Below, one piece after another: positions 46,439 to 55,114 of a stretch of 64,000 nucleotides of DNA (position 1 is its first letter; every line of letters begins with the position of its first letter). The position numbers and the translations under genes are program-made. The notes below the pieces were generated by a model. It was not told the origin of the DNA and did no database searches. It saw only the letters and a list, made by a program, of their open reading frames with translations. Source of the DNA: Flavobacterium notoginsengisoli (GTDB lineage: Bacteria > Bacteroidota > Bacteroidia > Flavobacteriales > Flavobacteriaceae); assembly GCF_014207905.1 (NCBI RefSeq), contig NZ_JACHLB010000001.1:1490723-1554722 (forward strand), given 5' to 3'.

Positions 46439-47308
46439 TTAATTATATTTTATTTTGATTACTTTTTTATGGCCGTGATTATTTTCGGTCTTTATTTCTA
46501 TCGGTAATTTTTTTTCATCATAAACTACTAAACTTGTGTTTTCACTATGTCTAGAATATTGGGATGTTTTATTGTTTTTTCTCTCAATACAATTGTTTTG
46601 ATTTACAAAATCGGAGTAAAAATCGAATAACGGAGGCTGGCATATTAATGAAGTAATAAAATATTTGTCGCCATACATATTGTAAGCGATAATTTTGTTT
46701 ATGCTTTCGCTATTGTCAAATTTATAATCGACAGAATGATTCGATTTAGAAGGACTTAATTGCTCCATATTTACAATATTTCCATTTTGCATAGTGTATT
46801 GATAGCTTGCTCCCTTAGTGGTTTTTTTTAAGATATTGCCATTCATTTCATAAGTGTTTTTTTGCACGTATCTGCTATTATCAATATTACCAGAAAAATC
46901 AATATTACCAGAAGAACTTTCTACTGTATAATGATCAGCATCTTTAATACTGTAAGTAATTACCGTTTTTCCCCAAGGTTTAAACTCCGATGCACCATTT
47001 TTTTTTCCTGTTCTAATAATTTCAATTAAGTAACCATCGTCATTATACTTGAAATATGCGTCTTGAATCTCGCCATCATCGTAAGTATTCGATTCTTTTT
47101 CTAGTAATCCTTTTTGATTATACGAAAAATAAATTGGCTTTTTCTTCTCGACGTTTTTCGAAATTAATTTACCATTTTCAAATTTATAAGATGTAGTTTC
47201 TGATTCATTATAAGTTGTGATATCTTCTATAGATTCAATTTGCCGTTTGCTTTTTTGACAATACGCTATTGAAGAAATTAAAAAAATAAGAAGTAAAGTT
47301 TTTTTCAT
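46439..47308 (-). CDS. Secreted hypothetical protein with YD-like repeats
   Basis: 289 residues with a signal peptide (MKKTLLLIFLISSIAYC). The mature part has several short Tyr-rich beta segments (YFSYNQKGLLEKES, YFKYNDDGYLIEIIR, YKFDNSESINKII) resembling RHS/YD-type repeats but far shorter than a true RHS protein. Function unknown. It is followed by one of the shared terminators. Confidence 0.6.
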   Translation of the reverse strand: MKKTLLLIFLISSIAYCQKSKRQIESIEDITTYNESETTSYKFENGKLISKNVEKKKPIYFSYNQKGLLEKESNTYDDGEIQDAYFKYNDDGYLIEIIRTGKKNGASEFKPWGKTVITYSIKDADHYTVESSSGNIDFSGNIDNSRYVQKNTYEMNGNILKKTTKGASYQYTMQNGNIVNMEQLSPSKSNHSVDYKFDNSESINKIIAYNMYGDKYFITSLICQPPLFDFYSDFVNQNNCIERKNNKTSQYSRHSENTSLVVYDEKKLPIEIKTENNHGHKKVIKIKYN

Positions 47309-47495
47309 GTTTTGCGATGTTTTTTATTAATTGGGGTTTTAAATTTTTATATGTTTCGAAGTAAAAATATAAGAAAATTAGTGTTTTTACAAACTAAACA
47401 AAAATCAACCTGATTACTCCAATATTTGGACAACGATAACGCATATTTGTTATCTGTGACCTTAGAGAGAATCAGAGAAAAGGTAAGACAAAAAA

Positions 47496-47517
47496 AGCTT
47501 CAGATTTCTCTGAAGCT
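47496..47517 (-). terminator. Terminator hairpin, AGCTYCAGA family
   Basis: AGCTTCAGA and TCTGAAGCT arms around TTTC, flanked by A and T runs, 33 bp past the stop of the TlpA-like gene at 47550. Confidence 0.75.
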
Positions 47518-47549
47518 TTATTGGTGATGTTATAAACTCATTTCTAGAA

Positions 47550-48878
47550 TTATATTTTTAGGCTGTTGAATAATTCAATAAGTTTAGGATCTGAAGGTTT
47601 TGGTGCTCGTGCGTTAACAATATTTCCATTGGGATCAAGAAGAATAAATGTTGGAACGCCATTAATGCCATAATCTTTTATGATTTTTGAATTCCATTCA
47701 TTTTCGGCCAATAATTGAATCCCGCCCAATTGTTTTTCTGTGACAAATTTGCTCCATTTAGGTTGATCCTCCATTGAATCGATTGAAATGCTTATAAATT
47801 CAATATTTTTTCCTTTGTATTGTTCTTCGACTTTCTGAAGAAATGGAATTTCTTTAACACAAGGAGCGCACCAAGTTGCCCAAAAATCAATATAAATATA
47901 TTTTCCCTTTAAGTCTTCGAGAGAAGTTTTTCCTCCTTTTTGATTTTCATAATTAAATGTTGGCGAGGGTTTTCCTGGCTTTAATGCATTTGTCAAATTA
48001 TAATTTGTAGTCAATTTTTGTTTGATGAGCGGATCGTTTGTAATCGATAAAAATTCCTCATATATTTTTTCATAATTTGTATTTGCAATGCTTACATCGC
48101 TTGCCGAACGTTCTATCAACCGATTTTTTATGCTTTGAGTTTTTAATGCTTTAATTTTCGGAATTGCATTTTTAGCCGTAACATAAAAACTATCTTCATC
48201 TGCTTTTACATTTTCATAGAATTTATATAGAGCAAGTTCTTGATATTCGTTTGAAAATAAAAAATCGGAATCATTATCCAGATTGATTGTTTCATCAATC
48301 TTTGGGTACGTTTCAGAAACTTTAGAATGGTATTTCGTATAGAAATATAAGTGTTTTTGTTCTAAGTAATAAATGCTTTTGGCTTCTTTTTCTTTGAAAC
48401 TGACATTAGTAAATTTTGTTTTACTGTATAAGTTGTTGACAGAAGTTTTTATTTCCTGAAGTTTTTTCAGGAATTCGTTTTCACTAAGCTTGTAAAGTTC
48501 CCTGTCTGGAGTTGCAGAAGTTATAAGTTGTTTTTTTGCTAAATATTGATTTTCTATGTTTCCATTGCCAGTAAATTTCAAAGTTGACGACAAGTTTAAA
48601 TCGTCAGCATTTATTACCAATTTGGAATTTTTGCCTAGGTATATTTGGAAACTATTCCTAGTAGTTTCAATTGTATAAATATGATCAGATTCTAATCCTA
48701 AATTTTCCGAAAAACTGCCATCTGGTTTTAGCTTGATTTCTTTGTCAAATAATTCTCCTTTAATTCTAATTGTTTTGTTTTCGGCATTTATAATTTTGCC
48801 AGAAACAGTTGTTGCTTTTTCGGGAGTAGTGAAGGAGTATAAAATAGCAATTAGCAATAAAAGCAAGTTTTTTTTCAT
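47550..48878 (-). CDS. TlpA-like thioredoxin-domain protein, secreted
   Basis: 442 residues with a signal peptide. An N-terminal DUF4369-like beta domain (about 20-110: VSGKIINAENKTIRIKGELFD) is joined by a helical middle to a TlpA/ResA thioredoxin domain with YIDFWATWCAPCVKEIPFL (CxxC near 335) and the cis-Pro GVPTFILLD. It is a predicted periplasmic thiol-disulfide reductant. Substrate unknown. It is distinct from the 614-residue TlpA protein at 3867. Confidence 0.85.
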   Translation of the reverse strand: MKKNLLLLLIAILYSFTTPEKATTVSGKIINAENKTIRIKGELFDKEIKLKPDGSFSENLGLESDHIYTIETTRNSFQIYLGKNSKLVINADDLNLSSTLKFTGNGNIENQYLAKKQLITSATPDRELYKLSENEFLKKLQEIKTSVNNLYSKTKFTNVSFKEKEAKSIYYLEQKHLYFYTKYHSKVSETYPKIDETINLDNDSDFLFSNEYQELALYKFYENVKADEDSFYVTAKNAIPKIKALKTQSIKNRLIERSASDVSIANTNYEKIYEEFLSITNDPLIKQKLTTNYNLTNALKPGKPSPTFNYENQKGGKTSLEDLKGKYIYIDFWATWCAPCVKEIPFLQKVEEQYKGKNIEFISISIDSMEDQPKWSKFVTEKQLGGIQLLAENEWNSKIIKDYGINGVPTFILLDPNGNIVNARAPKPSDPKLIELFNSLKI

Positions 48879-48993
48879 TTTTGGTCGTTTAGATAGTTAT
48901 TTTTTGAAATCAAATACTGATTAAAAATAGGAATTATTTTTTTATGAACTAATATGTACGATTGTATTTGCTTGTTTTTCAGTAAACAAAAAA

Positions 48994-49015
48994 GCTTCAG
49001 ATTTCTCTGAAGCTT
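48994..49015 (-). terminator. Terminator hairpin, AGCTYCAGA family
   Basis: Identical 22-nt hairpin to 47496-47517, 47 bp past the stop of the gene at 49062. Confidence 0.75.
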
Positions 49016-49061
49016 TTTTTATAGCGGAAAGTATTGAAAAATCTAAACAATTTTTCGGGAC

Positions 49062-49706
49062 TTAATGTAATTCGTAGCTTGGAATCTCTTGAACAACAAT
49101 CCATTTATTTTTTGTTTTTTTCATTACTACCACTTTTGAATTAGAAAATCCAAAAAATGGAGTTCGTGCGGCATGAAATTGAAAGACTAAATATTTTTTG
49201 TCATATATAATTGGCTCCGATATACCAAAAACAGGTAAAAAATTAGGTAAATTATTTATTTCTACATCATCTGCATTATTTGAATTGGAAACAAAACGAA
49301 CATAAGATATGAATTTTATCTTATCAAACTCTAGATCAGTTTTTGTCCATTGCCTATCAGTAATGTCAGGTAAAATATATTTTTTACTATCATAAAATTT
49401 ATTTTTCATAATCTTATAAGCCCTATCATTAAATAAAGGTCTTGTAGCTCCACCGTATAATTCATTATAGTCTGCCTTTTCATTTTCTGGTCTAGGAAAT
49501 TGTCCTTCAAAAAATTTTAAAGTTATATTAGGGTTCAATTTTTCACTAATCACTATAATTTCACTTGTTTTATCTTTGATTTGCGAATTTAAATATTGGT
49601 TTATTACATCAAAAGAATCACGTGCAGTCAAAGTTTTATTTGTATCCTTTTGGGCATATATTAAACAGCAATAAAAAGTTATTAATAATATAAAAATATT
49701 TTTCAT
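49062..49706 (-). CDS. Secreted hypothetical protein, paralogue of the next upstream gene
   Basis: 214 residues from the ATG at 49704-49706, which gives the signal peptide MKNIFILLITFYCCLIYAQ. It shares INxxLxxQ near the start and a C-terminal block (ISEPIIYDKKYLVF ... VVVMKKTKNKW) with the lipoprotein at 49798. Not recognised otherwise. It may be one of two immunity-like or target-shielding partners of the metallopeptidase locus, by position only. Confidence 0.6.
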   Translation of the reverse strand: MKNIFILLITFYCCLIYAQKDTNKTLTARDSFDVINQYLNSQIKDKTSEIIVISEKLNPNITLKFFEGQFPRPENEKADYNELYGGATRPLFNDRAYKIMKNKFYDSKKYILPDITDRQWTKTDLEFDKIKFISYVRFVSNSNNADDVEINNLPNFLPVFGISEPIIYDKKYLVFQFHAARTPFFGFSNSKVVVMKKTKNKWIVVQEIPSYELH

Positions 49707-49797
49707 TATCATTCTTTTATTAATTACATCGCTTACAAAAGGTTTTCAAATCCGCGCTATCGTTACGAAAATAAATCTGTGAGATTGGGTTATGTAA

Positions 49798-50385
49798 TTA
49801 GTTGTAAATGTAATCCCCGACTATTTTAGCAACTTCCCATTTATTTTTGTTTTTTTTCATAATGACAACTTGAGAAGTGCCGCTACTCTCAAAATATATT
49901 TTTAGATAGTAAAACATAATGTATTTTTTATTGTGGTAATACATTGGTTCAGACAGAATAATCATTTCATTAATTTTACTGTTCTTGTACTTTTTTAGAA
50001 AAGACTCTTTTAATGTTAAGCCGGTTCCTTTTTCTAAAATGAAATTATAATTAGGAAAATCTTCTTTTTTCCAATACTTTTTTAAAGTATCACCAGCATA
50101 ATCAGTGTACATTTTTTTCCAGTATTTCTCGACAAATAACCCGTAAGTATAGTCTGTCGGATCTGTTAGATTAATAGTATGCTCACTTCCTTCACCGCCA
50201 TTAAAAATTCTTAGAGCTTGTTTGTTTAATTCTTTATCACTCTGTAAAATATACACTTTATTCTTATTCAGATTTTGAGTGTCTAAAAATTTATTTATGG
50301 GATCATAATTTTCCACATATAAGTTACTTGAACAAGATAAAAGGAAAAAAGGAATTACTAAAAATATTTTTTTTAAGTATGTCAT
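49798..50385 (-). CDS. Hypothetical lipoprotein, paralogue of 49062 gene
   Basis: 195 residues from the ATG at 50383-50385. Lipobox LLSC (FFLLSCSSN). Its C-terminal half (ILSEPMYYHNKKYIMFYY, VVIMKKNKNKWEVAKIV) parallels the neighbouring secreted protein. The ATG lies 5 bp past the stop of an orphan C-terminal fragment (50391-50579), the same tight spacing as between the full metallopeptidase gene and its downstream gene. Confidence 0.6.
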   Translation of the reverse strand: MTYLKKIFLVIPFFLLSCSSNLYVENYDPINKFLDTQNLNKNKVYILQSDKELNKQALRIFNGGEGSEHTINLTDPTDYTYGLFVEKYWKKMYTDYAGDTLKKYWKKEDFPNYNFILEKGTGLTLKESFLKKYKNSKINEMIILSEPMYYHNKKYIMFYYLKIYFESSGTSQVVIMKKNKNKWEVAKIVGDYIYN

Positions 50386-50390
50386 AATAT

Positions 50391-50579
50391 TTACCTTTTG
50401 CAAGGTGTACCTATTGGCGTATTAATACCGTATATAGATCCTAATTTTTCAGTATTAATTCTATTGCGAATTCTTTCTCGGTCATTATAATTTTTATGAT
50501 TGGGGTCATTAGGATAATTTTCGTTGAAAATCACAGTTCCAGTAAGTCCTCCCCATGCCAGATCGAGATAGACCTGATT
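50391..50579 (-). pseudogene. Orphan C-terminal fragment of an HExxH-type protein
   Basis: An open 62-codon frame with no start codon, bounded upstream by an in-frame TAA at 50580-50582. It reads LDLAWGGLTGTVIFNENYPN early and ends GTPCKR. Its layout matches the C-terminus of the full gene at 51074 (AITWLGLGKL...LAWDNLP...KITNLINENF...SKCN), so it is probably a displaced or decayed C-terminal module of a related protein. Confidence 0.55.
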
Positions 50580-50600
50580 TTACACATCGGTTTATTTTAA

Positions 50601-51071
50601 TTAAAAACTAGAGTTTTCCCAATTAACTTCATACTTGACTATCTTATTTGTACTTATTTTTTCAATAATGAAAATTTTATAAAATGATTGATATCCTGCT
50701 GGAGGATAAACAAGTTTAATTTTATTTTTCCTTTCGATTTCTTCTTTTTTAGCTTTAAAAAATTTATATGCATCATTTTCTAAGTCATCAGGTTTTTCTA
50801 ATTTTATTTTTTCTAAAAAATCAATAGAATAAGTAGAGGCTTTATTTTTTTGTGGATTATACTTAAAGTGTTCTTTTTTAATTTTAAAGTAAATTTGAGC
50901 ATTATCGGTTGTCTTTATGTTATCATCTTTACTTGAATCAAACATGAGATATTTTATAGGTTTTAAATATTTTTCTCCTCCTTTGTAAAAAGAAAAGTAA
51001 TCATTAGATTTTGTTTGTGCGCTAATAAAATTAATAGTTAGCAATATTAATAAGTAGATATTTTTTGTCAT
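50601..51071 (-). CDS. Small secreted hypothetical protein, possible partner of the metallopeptidase
   Basis: 156 residues with a signal peptide (MTKNIYLLILLTINFISAQ). Lysine-rich mature part (FSFYKGGEKYLKPIKYLMFDSS...) with no known motif. It begins 2 bp after the metallopeptidase stop, so the two are co-translated. Immunity function is a guess from spacing and from the locus layout. Confidence 0.6.
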   Translation of the reverse strand: MTKNIYLLILLTINFISAQTKSNDYFSFYKGGEKYLKPIKYLMFDSSKDDNIKTTDNAQIYFKIKKEHFKYNPQKNKASTYSIDFLEKIKLEKPDDLENDAYKFFKAKKEEIERKNKIKLVYPPAGYQSFYKIFIIEKISTNKIVKYEVNWENSSF

Positions 51072-51073
51072 AA

Positions 51074-52453
51074 TTAATTACATTTTGAAGGGCCATTGTA
51101 AAAATTCTCATTAATCAAATTAGTGATTTTAATTTTCTCTGAAGCAGGTAAATTATCCCATGCTAAAGTAGTGTTATTGCTGTCTAATTTTCCTAAACCT
51201 AACCAAGTGATGGCTTCGTATGTTGATCTTGGAAGTCTATTGCCGTCAAATTGTTGAATAATATCAGCTAGAGTATTTCGGTAATGATTTGCCATCATTT
51301 CATGGTTCCATGTTGGTTTATATCTTTTAAAGTAGTAATCATACAAGCCTGGAAAATTATCTTTCATAGAATTAATATAATTTATTTGCTGTTGTGGAGT
51401 CATATTACTGCCATCAGGTGTTAAAGTACCTATCTGTGCAGCTGATAACATTTTTCGGTATATCTCAGCATGAATTATTTCGTGAGCAAATACTGTTGCT
51501 GCACCTAAATCTGATAAATTATTTAAATTGCTATTGCTTATTTGAATTTCTGTTACAAAATTTATAGGTAATTGAGTTTCTCCATATACATTTGAAGCTA
51601 GGTTATTGTTAATAGTTAATTTAAGATGACTTACTGTAAACTCTCCGTCAAATTTTTTTATTGCATTTTCAAATCCCGAACTCGAATTTTTTAATTGTTC
51701 AAAGATACATTTTGCTTTTCCTTTTAGTTCATCAATAATTTGTGCCATGGGTGGTGCAGTAATACCATTACCATTGCCTCCACCGCCTGTAGAATCCCAA
51801 GACATTCCTGATCCTCCACCGCCTACAGGGCTCCAGCCCATACTTGTGCCTGAATTACCCCAAATCATATCCCAGTCAGTACCGTTTGTAAGTTTAGGTT
51901 TAGCAGGAATAATTACTTCTTTTAAATCTATATTTGTTTTTGAAGTTAAAGATGTTGCTGTGCTACTTTTTACATATTGGGTTTCAATAATTCCATCTTC
52001 TGCTCTAAACCCGTTAATGAAATCGCCCTCGAGTGAGTAAATAAAAATGTTTCCAGTAAATAGTCCAAAAATAAGCTTCTCATCAGCTTGCATACTGTAA
52101 ATAACGCTTCTTATTTCATCATCAATTTTCACAACTAAAACACGATCGTTTCGAACTTCATTATTTGTTGTAAAAGGAATTACGGTTAATAGCTGGTCAC
52201 TACCGTTTATTTTTTCCTGTGTTGCTTTATCGAATTCAAGACTACTTATTTCACCGTTTGATAATTTAGCTGAAGAACTATTGGTTGGCTTTGTTAAGAA
52301 TGCTTTTGCATCACTGATGCTTACAGTCTTAATATTGTTCTGTTTTTGCTCTGTTATATTTTCACTGTCCTGACAATTAGTTAATATCAATGTCAGAACA
52401 AAAAGAAATGCTTTCTTTGTAAATTTTAATTTCTTTGGTTTGTTGTTGTTCAT
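51074..52453 (-). CDS. HExxH zinc-metallopeptidase-like lipoprotein
   Basis: 459 residues. A lipobox LTNC lies near residue 27. The N-terminal 150 residues (SISDAKAFL ... TGNIFIYSLEGDFINGF) are a conserved-looking beta domain. A Gly/Ser-rich linker (about 195-225: GGGGSGMSW, GGGGNGNG) leads to a zincin domain with FAHEIIHAEIYRKM (HEIIH at 324-328) and NHEMMANHYR (about 383-392), likely further ligands. The modular lipoprotein-linker-peptidase layout recalls Bacteroidota polymorphic-toxin proteins. Substrate and toxicity are unproven. Confidence 0.7.
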   Translation of the reverse strand: MNNNKPKKLKFTKKAFLFVLTLILTNCQDSENITEQKQNNIKTVSISDAKAFLTKPTNSSSAKLSNGEISSLEFDKATQEKINGSDQLLTVIPFTTNNEVRNDRVLVVKIDDEIRSVIYSMQADEKLIFGLFTGNIFIYSLEGDFINGFRAEDGIIETQYVKSSTATSLTSKTNIDLKEVIIPAKPKLTNGTDWDMIWGNSGTSMGWSPVGGGGSGMSWDSTGGGGNGNGITAPPMAQIIDELKGKAKCIFEQLKNSSSGFENAIKKFDGEFTVSHLKLTINNNLASNVYGETQLPINFVTEIQISNSNLNNLSDLGAATVFAHEIIHAEIYRKMLSAAQIGTLTPDGSNMTPQQQINYINSMKDNFPGLYDYYFKRYKPTWNHEMMANHYRNTLADIIQQFDGNRLPRSTYEAITWLGLGKLDSNNTTLAWDNLPASEKIKITNLINENFYNGPSKCN

Positions 52454-52666
52454 ATTTATTACAGTTTTTTCTTTCTAAAATCAAAAGTATACATTTCATA
52501 TATTAAAAGCAATTGATTGGTAATTCTTGTTAATTTTTTTAATGGTTGAGTTACTAGAATTTAAACAATTATAAATTCCTTTATTCTAGCATTTTTTTTT
52601 AATATACTAAGAAAGACTACACATTGTTTTAAAAAAAAATAGAATTTAATGTTAATCCCTGCTAGC

Positions 52667-52684
52667 GTGAGCGTCTCGCTCGTG
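52667..52684 (+). repeat. 18-nt repeat GTGAGCGTCTCGCTCGTG
   Basis: Inverse copy of 46393-46410. Confidence 0.6.
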
Positions 52685-52725
52685 AACGCAAAGATGATAT
52701 TGATAAAGATAGTTAAAACAAAAAA

Positions 52726-52747
52726 AGCTCCAGATTTCTCTGAAGCT
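52726..52747 (-). terminator. Terminator hairpin, AGCTYCAGA family, behind the tRNA
   Basis: AGCTCCAGA and TCTGAAGCT arms, starting 10 bp beyond the tRNA 3' end on the minus strand. Confidence 0.75.
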
Positions 52748-52756
52748 TTTTACTTG

Positions 52757-52829
52757 TAGCGGGAACAGGACTCGAACCTGTGACCTTCGGGTTATGAGCC
52801 CGACGAGCTGCCTACTGCTCTATCCCGCG
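52757..52829 (-). tRNA. Initiator tRNA-Met (fMet), anticodon CAU
   Basis: 73 nt cloverleaf; CCA is not encoded. Three features mark the initiator: three consecutive G-C pairs in the anticodon stem (GGG/CCC around CTCATAA), an A11-U24 pair in the D stem (GAGC/GCTC), and a mismatch at position 1-72 (here C1-U72; C1-A72 in E. coli). The T arm is ACAGG-TTCGAGT-CCTGT. It stands alone with its own terminator. Confidence 0.93.
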
Positions 52830-52917
52830 ATGTTTCGGGTGCAAAGATACACACTAAATGCGGTTTTGCAAGCTATTTTTGTAATTTATTTTTTAAAATT
52901 GATTTAAAACGCAGATT

Positions 52918-53445
52918 TTATTGAACTTTAAAGTCTAGCAATTCCTCGTAAACATTTCCTTTTAAGCCTAATAACAGACCAAAAGCGGGTTCGGTTTTTA
53001 GGCCGCTTTCTTTTAATTTAATAATCTCTAATCGGAAGTTTTCGTCTTTTGACTGAAGAATTTGAGCTTCAACAAGCATATGTCTGTAGCCATTTTGCTC
53101 TTGAGTTGGAGTGTTTTGTCCGAAAATTTCAATTTCAAAATCGTCAAGATAAAAGTTTGCAATAACAGATTCTTGATTATTTATGAGATTTTCTCGAATG
53201 GTGAAATTGTTTTCTTTTGAGAATAAATCTTTAATCTTTTCAACGAATTCAAGCTTGTTTTTCCAATAACAAATAATATCCAAGTCACTGTTTTCTACGT
53301 CAATATTTATCGGAATTGTGCCAACTAAAATAGGATCAAAGTCAGATAGATTTTCTAAAATATTATACTTAGTTAAAACTTCAAATGAAGCTTGCTGTTT
53401 CAGATTTCCTGTTTTTAAATATGAAATATCTGTAAAATCAGTCAT
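52918..53445 (-). CDS. DUF4269 nucleotidyltransferase-like protein
   Basis: 175 residues. LVGTIPINIDVENSDLDIICY gives the Asp-x-Asp of a nucleotidyltransferase-like core, and FEIEIFGQNTPTQEQNGYRHMLVEAQIL is characteristic of DUF4269. Function unknown. Its ATG overlaps the last base of the glycosyltransferase gene, so it is coupled to it. Confidence 0.85.
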   Translation of the reverse strand: MTDFTDISYLKTGNLKQQASFEVLTKYNILENLSDFDPILVGTIPINIDVENSDLDIICYWKNKLEFVEKIKDLFSKENNFTIRENLINNQESVIANFYLDDFEIEIFGQNTPTQEQNGYRHMLVEAQILQSKDENFRLEIIKLKESGLKTEPAFGLLLGLKGNVYEELLDFKVQ

Positions 53446-54971
53446 TACTTTTTATAATTTTTCTCTTCTTTAATTTCTTCTTCTAATCGTTTGTTGATGT
53501 CGATTTTGGCATTCGTAAAAATAAAAATAGTCGTTCCGTATTCTCTTGCATATTGGTTTGTAATTTTACCGCCAATAAATCCTTTTTCAAAATACGGACT
53601 TGTTTCTTTAAGTTCTTCGTTGTTTTCATCAAATTCTTTAACTCGAATAAGATTTTTGTATTGAATTTTAAGATTAAACCAATTTACATAATCGGCATTA
53701 AAAGAAACTGCTTTAATTCCTTTTTCAGAATAATAATTAATCGCGCCGGCTTGTCCGTAATTATCACAAAGGACAATAGTTTCTTTTTTGTTTGGAATTA
53801 AAGTATACAAAGAATCTGTTTTTCTTGCCAACTCTTTCCAGCCCAACATATCGGCAAAATCCTGCGGTAATTGATGATCTTTTCCGTCTTCCCAACGAAG
53901 CATTCCAAGTTTTTGATATTTCTCTGAATGCGAAACTATATATTCTGGACTTTTATTAGGAAAAGCAATATTGTACATCGGGATAAATAGTAAAATCGGA
54001 ATGATAATAAAAATAGGTTTTAAATACCTTTTCCAACCTTCATCTAAAACCTCAGACAGAAAAACAGCACCAAAAGCAATGTAAATAGGATAAAGGCCAA
54101 TTACATAATACGCTTTGGCTTTGAAGTAAATAAATATGAAAAGAGTAAAAACAAACGAAGCAAAAAAGACTTGGAATTTTTTGAGCGGTTTATAAAAAAT
54201 CACAGCATAAAGTCCGGCCAAAATAACCAATAAACCACCAATGAAAAATAGAATCTGTTCTTTTATAAAACTTCCTAAATCAACATTTACCAATTGTGTT
54301 TCTGCCAATTCTTTCATATGATGCACGATTGGAAACTGATTTCGGTATTGCCAAACCAGATTAGGGAGAATTAGCATTATGCCAAAAATTAAAGCAAAAT
54401 AAAACTGCTTTTTAATTAACATTTTTCTTTGACTAGAAAGTATAATGGCAGGAAATAATCCGAATAATAGAAATACGATATTGTATTTGTTTAAAAATCC
54501 AAAAGCAAAAATAATGGCTCCAAAATAAATCCATTTCGTGTCTTCCGAAACTATGTATTGAATTAAAACATAATAAACTGCAGTCCAGCATAAAACATCT
54601 AGAGAGTTCGGCTGATACAGCATATTAAGTCTAAGCAGACAAGAAAACAAAACACATAAAGCGCCTAGAATTAAAGCATAAAGATTTCCTTTTAACAATT
54701 CGATTGTTTTCCAGACAAGCAAAAGCGTCAAAGCGCCAAATAGGGCAGGGAAGAACTTAACCCAGAAAACAGAATTTCCGAGAAGTAAAATAATACACGA
54801 AAACCACGAAGTTACAGGCGGAACCGATAAAAACCCCCAAGCCGTATGATGCGCTTGATCGAGATGAAGATATTCGTCGCGCTGTAAATCGTATTCGGGA
54901 CTAATTAAAACATATTGCAGAATAAATTTTAAGAGAATAAACCCAATTAAAATCAGTTTTTTTTTGGTCAT
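53445..54971 (-). CDS. GT39-type membrane glycosyltransferase (ArnT/PMT-like)
   Basis: 508 residues, 10-11 membrane helices. The loop after helix 1, YDLQRDEYLHLDQAHHTAWGFLSVPPVTSW, has the acidic Asp-Glu site and PP motif of GT-C glycosyltransferases such as ArnT. A soluble C-terminal domain of about 150 residues follows. It likely transfers a sugar from a polyprenyl-phosphate donor to protein or lipid at the outer face of the inner membrane. The acceptor is unknown. Confidence 0.85.
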   Translation of the reverse strand: MTKKKLILIGFILLKFILQYVLISPEYDLQRDEYLHLDQAHHTAWGFLSVPPVTSWFSCIILLLGNSVFWVKFFPALFGALTLLLVWKTIELLKGNLYALILGALCVLFSCLLRLNMLYQPNSLDVLCWTAVYYVLIQYIVSEDTKWIYFGAIIFAFGFLNKYNIVFLLFGLFPAIILSSQRKMLIKKQFYFALIFGIMLILPNLVWQYRNQFPIVHHMKELAETQLVNVDLGSFIKEQILFFIGGLLVILAGLYAVIFYKPLKKFQVFFASFVFTLFIFIYFKAKAYYVIGLYPIYIAFGAVFLSEVLDEGWKRYLKPIFIIIPILLFIPMYNIAFPNKSPEYIVSHSEKYQKLGMLRWEDGKDHQLPQDFADMLGWKELARKTDSLYTLIPNKKETIVLCDNYGQAGAINYYSEKGIKAVSFNADYVNWFNLKIQYKNLIRVKEFDENNEELKETSPYFEKGFIGGKITNQYAREYGTTIFIFTNAKIDINKRLEEEIKEEKNYKK

Positions 54972-55080
54972 GAAGTCGTTGGTTTGCGGTAAGTGGTTTC
55001 AAGTCAGTTTAATGGTATTACGAATATAAGATTTATTTTGATTGAAAAACGATGAAAACGCTGTTATAGCAAATAAAAAA

Positions 55081-55102
55081 AGCTCCAGATTTCTCTGAAG
55101 CT
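55081..55102 (-). terminator. Terminator hairpin, AGCTYCAGA family
   Basis: Identical 22-nt hairpin to 52726-52747, 13 bp past the stop of the DUF4494 gene. Confidence 0.75.
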
Positions 55103-55114
55103 TTAGTTGAATTT

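Larger units (their letters stand above)
52454..52756. other. AT-rich gap with repeats before the tRNA
   Basis: 303 bp, no gene. It holds the promoter side of the metallopeptidase gene, the 18-nt repeat at 52667 and a terminator hairpin at 52726. Confidence 0.5.

Noticed and set aside
46439..47308. RHS toxin
   Set aside because: Only a few short YD-like segments in 289 residues, no RHS core or toxin tip.
49713..49797. In-frame continuation after the 49798 gene stop, ending FCKRCN, as a second orphan C-terminal module
   Set aside because: Too short, and the DNA (GATAGCGCGGATTTG) looks more like a non-coding palindromic repeat than a gene fragment.
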